NCBI GenBank assembly: GCA_900321775.1
Contig: ONXE01000020.1
Span: 1-19,573, forward strand
Direction: 5' to 3'
Origin: an uncultured Bacteroidales bacterium
GTDB taxonomy: Bacteria; Bacteroidota; Bacteroidia; Bacteroidales; Paludibacteraceae
Length of the DNA stretch: 19,573 nt
Part shown: positions 12,792 to 19,573 of the stretch, in pieces
How positions within the stretch are numbered: position 1 is the first letter of the stretch
Layout of the letters: every line of letters begins with the position of its first letter
Program-made: the position numbers and the translations under genes
Notes under the pieces: model-generated
Database searches by the model: none
Told to the model about the DNA's origin: nothing
What the model saw: the letters and a program-made list of their open reading frames with translations, nothing else

Positions 12792-14141
12792 ATGAACAAA
12801 GTGATCAAACTGACAAAGGGTTTGGACTTGCCGTTAGACGGAAGGGCGCAGGAAGAGCTGAAAAGCGTATCTCGCCCTGACGTGTTCAGCATTTGTCCGG
12901 ACCACTACGCCGGAATCAAGCCGAAGTTGGCTGTGCATGAAGGCGATGTCGTGAAGGCGGGTGATCCGCTTTTCCGCGACAAGAAGTTCGAGGAGATGAG
13001 CTTTGCTTCGCCTGTTAGCGGAAAGGTACAAGCCATCATCCGCGGCGAGCGAAGGAAGATCATGAGCATCACCATTGAAGCCGATTCGACGATTGCGTAC
13101 ACGAAGTACGACACCGCCGTTACGACGGGCGAGGAGGTGAAGGCACTGCTAATGAAAGCGGGTGTGTGGAGTTATCTCCGCCAGCGTCCGTACGACTGCA
13201 TTGCCAACCCGACCAAGAGTCCGAAGGCCATTTGGATCTCCTCGTTTGACAGTGCGCCGTTGGCGCCCAATTACGAGTACGTGCTCAAAGGTCAGGAATC
13301 GACGCTTCAGGCTGCAGTGAATGCGCTTGCTCTGATTGCGCCCGTGTATGTGGGCGTACGTTTTGGCGCAGCTGCTACCGACTGGCGTTTGCTGAAGAAC
13401 TGCACTATCGTAGAGTTCGCAGGACCCCACCCTGCAGGTAACGCAGGTGTACAAATCAACCACGTTTGCCCCGTCAACAAAGGCGAGACCGTGTATGTAA
13501 TCGCCCCGCAGGACCTGCTGATTATCGGTCGACTGATGACGAAAGGTATCGTGGACATGACGCGTCTGGTGGCGCTGACCGGTCCTCTGGCTGTAGAGAA
13601 AGCGTACTACAAGATGCTGCCGGGTATGCCCGTAAGTGCTATCCTGAAGAGCAACATCCTCAGCGGCGAAGCCGTTCGTCTGGTAGAAGGCAACGTGCTG
13701 AGCGGTCATCAGGTGGAGATGGACGAGATCATGGAGCCTACGTGCAACCAACTGACCGTCATTCCCGAAGGGACCGAGGCCCGCGACTTCATGGGCTGGA
13801 TCATGCCGCGCTTTACCAACCACTCCGCCAACAATGCCGTGATGGGCAAATGGATGGCCAAGTTGGGCTGGAAAGACTTCAACTTCGATGCCCGTCTGCT
13901 GGGTGGCCGTCGTGCCATCATCGCCAGCGGGGAGTACGACAAAGTGTTCCCGATGGACATCTATCCCGAGTACTTGATTAAGGCTATGATTGCAGGCAAC
14001 CTGGACCGCATGGAGGCGCTTGGAGCCTACGAAGTAGCACCCGAAGATTTCGCTTTGTGTGAGTATGTATGTACGTCCAAAATGCCGCTGCAAGCCATTG
14101 TACGTCAGGCTTTGGACAATATGAAAAACGAATTGGAATAA
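12792..14141 (+). CDS. nqrA: Na+-translocating NADH:quinone reductase subunit A
   Basis: A 449-aa peripheral cytoplasmic subunit of the six-subunit Na+-NQR, which oxidises NADH, reduces quinone and exports Na+. It has full family length and carries the expected blocks: MNKVIKLTKGLDLPLDGRA at the start, the RnfC-like barrel-sandwich region (IKPKLAVHEGDVVKAGDPLF, SPVSGKVQAI), the central FAGPHPAGNAGVQINHVCPV segment, and GWIMPRF and FPMDIYPEYLIKAM near the end. NqrA has no membrane helices or covalent flavin and is associated with quinone binding. It is the first of six contiguous nqr genes, with nqrB 5 nt downstream. No Shine-Dalgarno is visible, as usual for this phylum. Confidence 0.97.
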   Translation: MNKVIKLTKGLDLPLDGRAQEELKSVSRPDVFSICPDHYAGIKPKLAVHEGDVVKAGDPLFRDKKFEEMSFASPVSGKVQAIIRGERRKIMSITIEADSTIAYTKYDTAVTTGEEVKALLMKAGVWSYLRQRPYDCIANPTKSPKAIWISSFDSAPLAPNYEYVLKGQESTLQAAVNALALIAPVYVGVRFGAAATDWRLLKNCTIVEFAGPHPAGNAGVQINHVCPVNKGETVYVIAPQDLLIIGRLMTKGIVDMTRLVALTGPLAVEKAYYKMLPGMPVSAILKSNILSGEAVRLVEGNVLSGHQVEMDEIMEPTCNQLTVIPEGTEARDFMGWIMPRFTNHSANNAVMGKWMAKLGWKDFNFDARLLGGRRAIIASGEYDKVFPMDIYPEYLIKAMIAGNLDRMEALGAYEVAPEDFALCEYVCTSKMPLQAIVRQALDNMKNELE

Positions 14142-14146
14142 GGCTT

Positions 14147-15349
14147 ATGTTTAACAAACTATACGACATTTCAGAGAAGATTCGTCCGCACTTCGAGGAA
14201 GGCGGGAAGCTTCATGCCCTGTGGTCGCTGTACGATGGCTTTGCCACGTTCCTGTTCACACCGAACACAACAGCGAAGCGTCTTGGGGCGCAGGTTCACG
14301 ATGCCAACGACTCGAAGCGCACCATGATTATGGTTGTTCTGGCGTTGGTTCCGGCCATGCTTTTCGGTATGTATAACGTCGGTTACCAGCATTTCCTTGC
14401 CACTGGCGGGGACGCGGGCTTCTGGGCAACGTTTGCCTTCGGTCTGCTGGCTGTGCTGCCGTTTATCATCGTTTCTTATGTAGTAGGTCTCGGCATCGAA
14501 TTCACTGTTGCCCAGTGGAAACACGAAGAGATTGCCGAGGGATTCCTGGTAACGGGTTTCATTATCCCGCTGATTGTACCCATCAACACGCCGCTGTGGA
14601 TGGTGGCAGTAGCTACTGCTTTTGCCGTCATCTTCGCCAAGGAGGTGTTTGGTGGTACGGGTTACAACATCTTCAACGTAGCACTTATCACGCGCGCGTT
14701 CCTCTTCTTTGCGTACCCGACGCACATGACGGGCGACAAGGCCTTTGTGCGCACCGAGGGCACGTGGGGCTGGGACAACGGTCAGGCGCTGGTGGACGGT
14801 TTCTCGGGCGCAACGCCGCTGGGACAGATTGCCATCGCTACCGAGCCTACGCACCAGATTGTGAACACGCTGGGTCAGCCGATAGGTTTCTGGGACGCCT
14901 TCATCGGCCTTATCCCGGGTTCTGTAGGTGAGACCAGCGTCATCGCTATCCTGTTGGGTGCATGTCTGCTTCTGATGACCGGCGTGGCCAGCTGGAAGAC
15001 CATGACGGCCGTGTTTGCCGGTGGTGCACTGACTGCCCTCCTGTTCAACGTAGGCGGCGTGGACACTGCTGCAGCCAACATGCCGTGGTACATGCACCTG
15101 GTGACCGGCGGTTTCTGCTTCGGCGCCGTGTTCATGGCCACCGACCCCGTCACTTCGGCTCGTACCGAGTGCGGCAAGTGGATCTACGGTCTGCTCATCG
15201 GCTGTATGGCTATTGTCATCCGCGTCCTCAATCCGGGTTATCCCGAGGGCATGATGTTGGCTATCCTGCTGGGTAACTGCTTCGCACCGCTTATCGACTG
15301 GTGCGTCGTACAAGCTAATATTAACAAGCGTGCCAAACGCCTCAAATAA
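14147..15349 (+). CDS. nqrB: Na+-translocating NADH:quinone reductase subunit B
   Basis: A 400-aa polytopic membrane subunit with about ten hydrophobic segments. It carries the FSGATPLG motif around residue 223, where family members bind FMN covalently through the Thr. It also has the N-terminal block DISEKIRPHFEEGGKLHALW, FGGTGYNIFNVALITRAFLFFAYP and the C-terminal PEGMMLAILLGNCFAPLIDW. NqrB with NqrD and NqrE forms the Na+ pathway and holds riboflavin. The ATG at 14147 (MFNKLYDIS) lies 5 nt after nqrA and matches the family start; earlier in-frame ATGs lie inside nqrA. The protein is complete, with no missing key residue. Confidence 0.97.
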   Translation: MFNKLYDISEKIRPHFEEGGKLHALWSLYDGFATFLFTPNTTAKRLGAQVHDANDSKRTMIMVVLALVPAMLFGMYNVGYQHFLATGGDAGFWATFAFGLLAVLPFIIVSYVVGLGIEFTVAQWKHEEIAEGFLVTGFIIPLIVPINTPLWMVAVATAFAVIFAKEVFGGTGYNIFNVALITRAFLFFAYPTHMTGDKAFVRTEGTWGWDNGQALVDGFSGATPLGQIAIATEPTHQIVNTLGQPIGFWDAFIGLIPGSVGETSVIAILLGACLLLMTGVASWKTMTAVFAGGALTALLFNVGGVDTAAANMPWYMHLVTGGFCFGAVFMATDPVTSARTECGKWIYGLLIGCMAIVIRVLNPGYPEGMMLAILLGNCFAPLIDWCVVQANINKRAKRLK

Positions 15350-15360
15350 TTATCAACACT

Positions 15361-15922
15361 ATGGCTAAGATTAATACAAACAGCAATGTGTATACCATTG
15401 TCTATGCTGCGGTATTGGTAATTATCGTAGCATTCCTGCTGGCCCTGGCCAACGCGGCACTGAAGCCCCGTCAGGACGCCAACGTGGCACTGAGCCAGTG
15501 AGAAGTATATCCTGCCCGTTCGCGGAGCCGGTCTGTGGGGCGGCATCTGGGGTTATATAGCCCTCAACGAGGACAAGAACACCATCTACGGCACCTATTT
15601 CGACCACGAGAGCGAGACTCCGGGTCTGGGTGGTGAGATCAAGACGGAGGCCTTCCAGAACCAGTTCATCGGCAAGCATCTGCTGCGCGACGGCAAGTTC
15701 GTGGGTGTGGCTATCATGAAAGCCGGTCAGACCGCCGACGGCATGGACCAAGTGGACGCCATCTCGGGCGCTACCATCACGTCGAAAGGTGTGGAGACCA
15801 TGATTCTGACGTCTATTCAGGCCTTTGCCGACAAGGGTTTCTTTGAAGGAGTGAATAGTAGTACCGGTGAAACCGGTGAGACCGATGAGATTAGTGAACA
15901 ATCAATTAAAGAGGAGGAATAA
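15361..15922 (+). pseudogene. nqrC: Na+-translocating NADH:quinone reductase subunit C, internally deleted and frameshifted
   Basis: The gene is in two pieces. 15361-15501 encodes the normal N-terminus (MAKINTNSNVYTIVYAAVLV, one membrane helix, ANAALKPRQDANVAL) and then reads SQ and a TGA stop. From 15494, shifted by one base, the normal C-terminal half is open to 15922: EKYILPVRGAGLWGGIWGY, ESETPGLGGEI, VDAISGATITSKGVE, and an extra acidic tail (GETGETDEISEQSIKEEE). SGATIT (15764-15781) is the covalent FMN site. Compared with family members of about 230-240 aa, roughly 60-75 residues between NVAL and EKYILPV are missing. The downstream piece has no ATG before 15701. NqrC is an essential electron carrier of the complex, so a real deletion should disable it. 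A recent mutation or a sequence or assembly error are both possible. Confidence 0.85.
15911..15918 (+). promoter_or_regulatory. strong Shine-Dalgarno before nqrD
   Basis: GAGGAGGA, 6 nt before the nqrD ATG at 15925. Such complementarity to the 16S rRNA end is uncommon in Bacteroidetes. It could let nqrD be translated even though nqrC is interrupted upstream. Confidence 0.7.
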
Positions 15923-15924
15923 GT

Positions 15925-16560
15925 ATGGCACTTCTATCTGAAAAAACGCGCGAGGCCTTCCTTGGTCCTCTGAATAAGAACAACCCCGTGGTGGTGCAGA
16001 TCTTAGGTATCTGCTCTGCTTTGGCTGTGACGGTGCAGTTGAAACCTGCGCTGGTGATGGGTATCGCCGTGACGATCATCGTGGCACTGGCCAACGTAGT
16101 TATCTCGGCTCTTCGTAACACTATCCCGAGCCGTATCCGTATAATCGTGCAACTGGTGGTAGTAGCCGCCTTGGTGACGCTGGTTAGCGGTATTCTGAAG
16201 GCGTTCGCTTACGACGTGAGCGTAGCGTTGTCGGTGTATATCGGTCTGATTATCACCAACTGTATCCTGATGGGTCGCCTGGAGGCCTACGCCATGAGCA
16301 ACGGTCCTCTGGACTCGCTGTTGGACGGTCTGGGCAACGGTTTCGGCTACATGTGGATACTGGTAGTTGTAGCCTTTGTTCGCGAACTGCTGGGCAGCGG
16401 CAGCCTGCTGGGCTTCCGTATCATCCCCGAGAGCTGGTACGTGGCCAACGGTGGTGTGTATGAAAACTGCGGAATGATGGTGATGCCTGCCATGGCGCTC
16501 ATTCTCGTAGGATGTGTAATCTGGGCTCACCGCAGTCTCAATAAAGAGGAGGGCAAGTAA
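15925..16560 (+). CDS. nqrD: Na+-translocating NADH:quinone reductase subunit D
   Basis: A 211-aa membrane protein with six hydrophobic segments. It carries the two conserved cysteines in the inverted half-repeats, C30 (ILGICSALAV) and C113 (IITNCILMGRLEAYAM), which together with the NqrE pair hold an intramembrane iron-sulfur centre. The C-terminal part (FVRELLGSGSLLGFRIIPESWY, PAMALILVGCVIWAHRSLNKEE) matches the NqrD/RnfE family. It starts 2 nt after the nqrC reading frame and has a strong Shine-Dalgarno. The last base of its TAA is the first base of the nqrE ATG, implying coupled translation. It is complete and normal in length. Confidence 0.97.
   Translation: MALLSEKTREAFLGPLNKNNPVVVQILGICSALAVTVQLKPALVMGIAVTIIVALANVVISALRNTIPSRIRIIVQLVVVAALVTLVSGILKAFAYDVSVALSVYIGLIITNCILMGRLEAYAMSNGPLDSLLDGLGNGFGYMWILVVVAFVRELLGSGSLLGFRIIPESWYVANGGVYENCGMMVMPAMALILVGCVIWAHRSLNKEEGK
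16546..16553 (+). promoter_or_regulatory. Shine-Dalgarno before nqrE, inside nqrD
   Basis: GAGGAGGG lies within the last codons of nqrD, 6 nt before the nqrE ATG at 16560. Confidence 0.6.
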
Positions 16561-17168
16561 TGGAACACATGATTAGTTTATTCGTGCGAAGCATCTTCGC
16601 CGACAATATGATTTTCGCTACGTTCCTCGGAATGTGCTCGTATCTGGCCGTATCCAAGAACGTAAAGACCTCCCTCGGTTTGGGCGTGGCAGTAACGTTT
16701 GTGCTGCTGATTACCCTGCCTGTCAACTACCTGTTGCAGGTCAAGGTGCTCGACCCGCTGAACCTGGGTTACCTGAGTTTTATCCTGTTCATCGCCGTTA
16801 TCGCTGCCATCGTGCAGATTGTGGAGATGTTTGTGGAGAAATTCTCGCCTTCGCTGTACGCCAGTCTGGGTATTTTCCTGCCGCTGATAGCGGTGAACTG
16901 CGCCATCATGGGTGCATCCCTGTTCATGCAGCAGCGAATCCTGCTGGACGCCGCTGACCCGAAAGCCATCACCGGCATCGGTGACGCGCTGAGTTACGCA
17001 CTGGGTAGCGGTATAGGCTGGCTGCTGGCCATCGTAGCATTGGCCGGAATACGTGAAAAAATGGAGTATAACGACGTCCCCAAACCCCTGCAAGGCCTGG
17101 GCATCACCTTCATCACTGTAGGTTTGATGGCTATGGCTTTCATGTGCTTCAGCGGACTCAAGATCTAA
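16560..17168 (+). CDS. nqrE: Na+-translocating NADH:quinone reductase subunit E
   Basis: A 202-aa membrane subunit with six hydrophobic segments, homologous to NqrD but in the opposite orientation. The conserved cysteines are C26 (TFLGMCSYLAVS) and C114 (LIAVNCAIMGASLF), completing the NqrD/NqrE iron-sulfur site. Other family blocks are GLGVAVTFVLLITLPVNY, GIREKMEYNDVPKPLQGLGI and the terminal LMAMAFMCFSGLKI. It overlaps the nqrD stop by 1 bp. The next gene, nqrF, follows after 13 nt with a Shine-Dalgarno that begins in the nqrE stop codon. Full family length, no irregularity. Confidence 0.97.
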   Translation: MEHMISLFVRSIFADNMIFATFLGMCSYLAVSKNVKTSLGLGVAVTFVLLITLPVNYLLQVKVLDPLNLGYLSFILFIAVIAAIVQIVEMFVEKFSPSLYASLGIFLPLIAVNCAIMGASLFMQQRILLDAADPKAITGIGDALSYALGSGIGWLLAIVALAGIREKMEYNDVPKPLQGLGITFITVGLMAMAFMCFSGLKI

Positions 17169-17174
17169 GGAGGA
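17167..17174 (+). promoter_or_regulatory. strong Shine-Dalgarno before nqrF
   Basis: AAGGAGGA, 7 nt before the ATG at 17182. This favours that ATG over the second in-frame ATG at 17188. Confidence 0.7.
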
Positions 17175-17181
17175 TACGACT

Positions 17182-18471
17182 ATGGATATGACACAAATTT
17201 TGCTTTCTGTTGCAGTATTCCTCGTAGTGATACTGCTCCTCGTAGTGATTCTGCTGGTAGCCAAGCGTTTCCTCGTGGCCAGCGGTGATGTGAAAGTGAC
17301 CATCAACGGCGACAAGGTGTATAACCTGCCGGCAGGTGGCACGTTGCTGACCTCGCTCAACAACGCCGGCGTTCACCTGCCTTCCGCTTGCGGTGGCAAG
17401 GGTTCGTGCGGTCAGTGCAAATGTCAGGTACTGGAAGGCGGCGGCGAGATTCTGCCGACCGAGACCGTACATTTCTCGCGCAAACAGCAGAACGACCATT
17501 GGCGTCTGGGTTGCCAGGTCAAGGTGAAGAACGACCTGCAACTGAAGATGGACGAGTCGGTTCTCGGCGTCAAGGAATGGGAGTGCACTGTGATCGGCAA
17601 CAAGAACGTGGCTACGTTTATCAAGGAGTACAAAGTGGCGCTGCCCAAGGGCGAGCACATGGACTTCCAGCCCGGTTCGTACGCGCAGATTCGCATCCCC
17701 AAGTTCGACTGCATCGACTACGACAAGGACTTCGACAAGTCGCTCATCGGCGATACGTACCTGCCCGCATGGGAGAAATTCGGGCTGTTCGGCCTCAAGT
17801 GCAAGAACCCCGAAGACACCATCCGTGCCTACTCGATGGCCAACTACCCCGACGAGGGCGACATCATCACCCTGAACGTGCGTATCGCTACGCCGCCGTT
17901 CAAGCCCAAAGAGCAAGGTCCGGGCTTCATGGACGTCAACCCGGGTATCGCTTCGTCGTATATCTTCTCGCTCAAGCCGGGCGACAAGGTTATCATGAGC
18001 GGCCCTTACGGCGAGTTCCGTCCTGTCTATGGCTCGGGCAAGGAGATGATTTGGGTCGGCGGTGGTGCCGGTATGGCTCCGCTGCGCGCACAGATCATGC
18101 ATATGCTCAAGGGTCATGGCGTCAGCGACGAAGACCGCAAGCGTCCGATGCACTATTTCTATGGCGCACGTGCGCTGGAGGAGATTCCGTTCTTGGACGA
18201 CTTCCTGCAACTGGAGAAAGATTTCCCCAACTTCCATTTCCATCTGGCTTTGGACCGTCCGGACCCGAAGGCCGATGCAGCGGGAATCAAATATACTCCG
18301 GGCTTCGTAGCTCCGGTGATGGGCGACACCTATCTCAAGCAGCATGAGGCTCCCGAAGATTGTGAGTACTACCTGTGCGGTCCTCCGATGATGGCCAAGA
18401 CCGTGCTCGACCTGCTCCACTCTCTCGGCGTGGAAGATCAGGATATCCGCTTCGACAACTTCGGCGGATAA
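17182..18471 (+). CDS. nqrF: Na+-translocating NADH:quinone reductase subunit F (NADH dehydrogenase subunit)
   Basis: A 429-aa NADH-oxidising subunit. Order: one N-terminal membrane anchor (about 4-28, ILLSVAVFLVVILLLVVILL); a 2Fe-2S ferredoxin domain with ligands C70, C76, C79 and C111 (SACGGKGSCGQC, GCQVKV), the same numbering I recall for Vibrio NqrF; an FAD domain with R215-A-Y-S (IRAYSMANYP) and KPGDKVIMSGPYGEF; and an NAD-binding domain with GGGAGMAPLRAQ from about 293 and C399 in YYLCGPPMM. It ends with the typical IRFDNFGG. It accepts hydride from NADH and passes electrons via FAD and 2Fe-2S into the membrane subunits. It is complete and is the last gene of the operon, followed by a strong terminator. 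Confidence 0.98.
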   Translation: MDMTQILLSVAVFLVVILLLVVILLVAKRFLVASGDVKVTINGDKVYNLPAGGTLLTSLNNAGVHLPSACGGKGSCGQCKCQVLEGGGEILPTETVHFSRKQQNDHWRLGCQVKVKNDLQLKMDESVLGVKEWECTVIGNKNVATFIKEYKVALPKGEHMDFQPGSYAQIRIPKFDCIDYDKDFDKSLIGDTYLPAWEKFGLFGLKCKNPEDTIRAYSMANYPDEGDIITLNVRIATPPFKPKEQGPGFMDVNPGIASSYIFSLKPGDKVIMSGPYGEFRPVYGSGKEMIWVGGGAGMAPLRAQIMHMLKGHGVSDEDRKRPMHYFYGARALEEIPFLDDFLQLEKDFPNFHFHLALDRPDPKADAAGIKYTPGFVAPVMGDTYLKQHEAPEDCEYYLCGPPMMAKTVLDLLHSLGVEDQDIRFDNFGG

Positions 18472-18479
18472 CCCGCAAC

Positions 18480-18515
18480 AAAAACAGAGGCGCTCAAACG
18501 AGTGCCTCTGTTTTT
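18480..18515. terminator. hairpin terminator after the nqr operon
   Basis: AAAAACAGAGGC and GCCTCTGTTTTT form a perfect 12-bp stem. Inside it a G-T pair and CTC/GAG extend the stem to about 16 bp around an AAAC loop. The T-run on the plus strand and its counterpart on the minus strand allow use from both sides; the small minus-strand gene at 18541-18711 converges on it. Confidence 0.93.
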
Positions 18516-18540
18516 GTATGGCTATAGTCCGACTCGAGAA

Positions 18541-18711
18541 TTACCAGGCGTTTTGTTGGTTGCCGCCGTTCTTGTCGTAGCCGCCGTTAAAGATGTCCTG
18601 CCATTCTGTGTCGTAATAATATCCGCTGTTCACCTCTGAAATCGTGAGGATGTCCGAATGATGAATCTCTACCACGTTCAATGCGGGTTGCATATATGTC
18701 TTCTTCGTCAT
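18541..18711 (-). CDS. 56-aa small protein of the Bacteroidales MxKKxYxxP...VVE type
   Basis: A short ORF with the sequence pattern MTKKTYMQPALNVVEIHHSD, then ILTISEVNSGYYYDTEW and a Gly/Asn-rich end (FNGGYDKNGGNQQNAW). It begins like the many short Bacteroidales proteins of the form MKKxYxxPxxxVVEI followed by a Gly-rich tail; this comparison is from memory and their function is unknown. A good Shine-Dalgarno (AAGGGAGGA, revcomp of 18719-18727) lies 7 nt before the ATG. The gene starts 18 nt after the stop of the secreted-protein gene, so the two are likely one transcript. There is no signal peptide or membrane helix. A peptide precursor or an accessory of the secreted protein are possible but unproven. 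Confidence 0.7.
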   Translation of the reverse strand: MTKKTYMQPALNVVEIHHSDILTISEVNSGYYYDTEWQDIFNGGYDKNGGNQQNAW

Positions 18712-18718
18712 AGTTGTG

Positions 18719-18727
18719 TCCTCCCTT
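18719..18727 (-). promoter_or_regulatory. Shine-Dalgarno before the 56-aa gene
   Basis: On the minus strand AAGGGAGGA, 7 nt from the ATG at 18711. It is the main evidence, besides the sequence pattern, that this short ORF is translated. Confidence 0.6.
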
Positions 18728-18729
18728 GA

Positions 18730-19557
18730 TTAAAACGTTACGACTCGCTTTTCGCCGTTGACGATATATACGCCCGGAATGTTGGGCAGTCGGTCCAGCT
18801 TGCGGCCGTCGATGGTGTAGATACCGGTCTGGCGCATTTCCTGAGAAGCCTCCACGTTGAGGATACCGGTTACGGTCTCCTCGCCGAAGTCCATGCGGAA
18901 AGCGGCGGGGGCACCTGTAGCAGCGTCGCCCAGAAGCTTGAAATAGGCGCGGAAAGCATTGATATTACCTGTGGTGATGGGATAGGTCAGCGTGTTGCCG
19001 TTGGCAACGAAGAGCACGCTCTTGTCACCTCCCTGCAGTTCCTCGGGCACAAGCACGGGCTGGAAGGTCACGTAGGTGGTCTGGTTGGGTCTGGAGCGCC
19101 AGTCCTGTTCCACGTTAGCGAACTCCTTGCCGTCAGCGGTCAGGTCCACATTCGCTTCGCCACCCAGTTTGATCAGGTAAGGACTGCCGGAAACGATATG
19201 ATCTGGGTCTCCAAAAGTCAGCGTCAAGACCTTCGTCTCATTATCGTAGTTAGAACTGCGGAGCTCCTTAACCTGCACTCCTTCGCCGAAGACGGTCTCC
19301 ATCTTCTGCTTGGAGATACTAATCGGAGCGCAGAAGGTGTTCCAGCCACCCGCCAGAAGAGTGCGCTCCAGGTACACATCGGTCTTTGTACCGTAGTTAA
19401 CCTGGTTGTCAGTGGCGGTCTCGCTCAACTTGTACCATAGCTCTGTCGTCAATTCCACATCGTACGCCGGCATGATGAAATCGTATGTCTGGGTCTGGGC
19501 ATTTGCGCCAATCGTCGCCGTGAGCGCGATGAGCAAACTAAGAATGATCTTTTTCAT
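18730..19557 (-). CDS. secreted protein with a Bacteroidales C-terminal sorting-like tail
   Basis: A 275-aa protein with a Sec signal peptide (MKKIILSLLIALTATIGANA, cleavage near residue 20). Right after it comes YDFIMPAYDVELTTELWYKL, which resembles the FTMPAYDVxVTA ending of adhesin-type beta repeats. A beta-rich middle follows (LLAGGWNTFCAPISISKQ, VLTLTFGDPDHIVSGSPYLI, FVANGNTLTYPI). The end, GIYTIDGRKLDRLPNIPGVYIVNGEKRVV, resembles the C-terminal domain seen on many secreted Prevotella and Bacteroides proteins (GIYTLxGxxV...GIYIVNGKKV), related to type IX-type sorting tails. An outer-surface or exported location is likely; no enzymatic motif is visible. The tail of a beta repeat directly after the signal peptide hints at a shortened version of a larger protein. 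Its promoter lies beyond the window edge. Confidence 0.8.
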   Translation of the reverse strand: MKKIILSLLIALTATIGANAQTQTYDFIMPAYDVELTTELWYKLSETATDNQVNYGTKTDVYLERTLLAGGWNTFCAPISISKQKMETVFGEGVQVKELRSSNYDNETKVLTLTFGDPDHIVSGSPYLIKLGGEANVDLTADGKEFANVEQDWRSRPNQTTYVTFQPVLVPEELQGGDKSVLFVANGNTLTYPITTGNINAFRAYFKLLGDAATGAPAAFRMDFGEETVTGILNVEASQEMRQTGIYTIDGRKLDRLPNIPGVYIVNGEKRVVTF

Positions 19558-19573
19558 TGTCTGTATGCTTTAT

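Noticed and set aside
14171..15313. Long antisense open frame opposite nqrB (380 codons)
   Set aside because: It mirrors nqrB exactly, has a low-complexity His/Gln/Arg-rich translation, and is explained by the GC-biased third positions of the real gene.
15491..15502. Programmed +1 frameshift joining the two nqrC pieces (CAG-TGA-G)
   Set aside because: A shift would not restore the 60-75 residues missing from the middle, and no stimulatory SD or structure is evident; deletion explains it better.
17158..18420. Long antisense open frame opposite nqrF (420 codons)
   Set aside because: nqrF is unambiguous on the plus strand; the antisense translation has no recognisable motif and no promoter.

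Overview
The window looks like a chromosome segment of an anaerobic member of the Bacteroidales. Five promoters share a TTG box, a spacer of exactly 20 nt and a TAnnTTTG box, the usual Bacteroidetes architecture. Gene content agrees: a single-chain pyruvate:ferredoxin oxidoreductase, a Na+-translocating NADH:quinone reductase (Nqr) operon, a Bacteroidales-type AAA ATPase ending in an IPLWLFGFLY tail, short lipoprotein-type and MxKKxYxxP-type small proteins, and a secreted protein with a GIYTIDGR...GVYIVNG tail. Most genes are GC-rich at third positions. One exported-protein gene (518-1774) is strikingly AT-rich and looks foreign.

Layout. 1-449: a short unrecognised ORF. 518-1774: AT-rich exported protein with its own promoter. 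1869-3474 (+): probable operon of a zinc-ribbon/FMN split-barrel protein, the fluoride channel CrcB and a small membrane protein, ended by a perfect 12-bp hairpin that also serves the converging nifJ. 3536-8304 (-): nifJ downstream of a degenerate AAA_14-type ATPase. 8452-11158 (-): four genes with overlapping or nearly touching ends: a DivIC/FtsB-like division protein, a LacI regulator, a stand-alone GH65 N-terminal domain and ruvC. 11159-11591: a 433-bp intergenic region with two divergent promoters and short repeats. 11592-12296 (+): PAP2 phosphatase. 12486-18471 (+): a small YGVP-motif lipoprotein followed by nqrABCDEF, ended by a strong hairpin terminator. 18541-19557 (-): a secreted protein followed by a 56-aa protein.

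How they work together. PFOR feeds electrons from pyruvate to ferredoxin or flavodoxin. Nqr couples NADH oxidation to quinone reduction and Na+ export. Together they form the core of an anaerobic or fumarate-respiring energy metabolism. RuvC, the DivIC-like protein and the PAP2 enzyme are cell-maintenance functions.

The points most worth a second look: nqrC has lost roughly 60-75 codons from its middle and is frameshifted, while the rest of the operon is intact; the GH65 protein consists only of the non-catalytic N-terminal domain and overlaps ruvC; the ATPase carries Gln in place of the Walker B Glu and has lost its usual C-terminal EVGGK-type motif; and a perfect 16-bp palindrome sits just before crcB. 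I saw no CRISPR array, tRNA, rRNA, insertion sequence or obvious new defence system.
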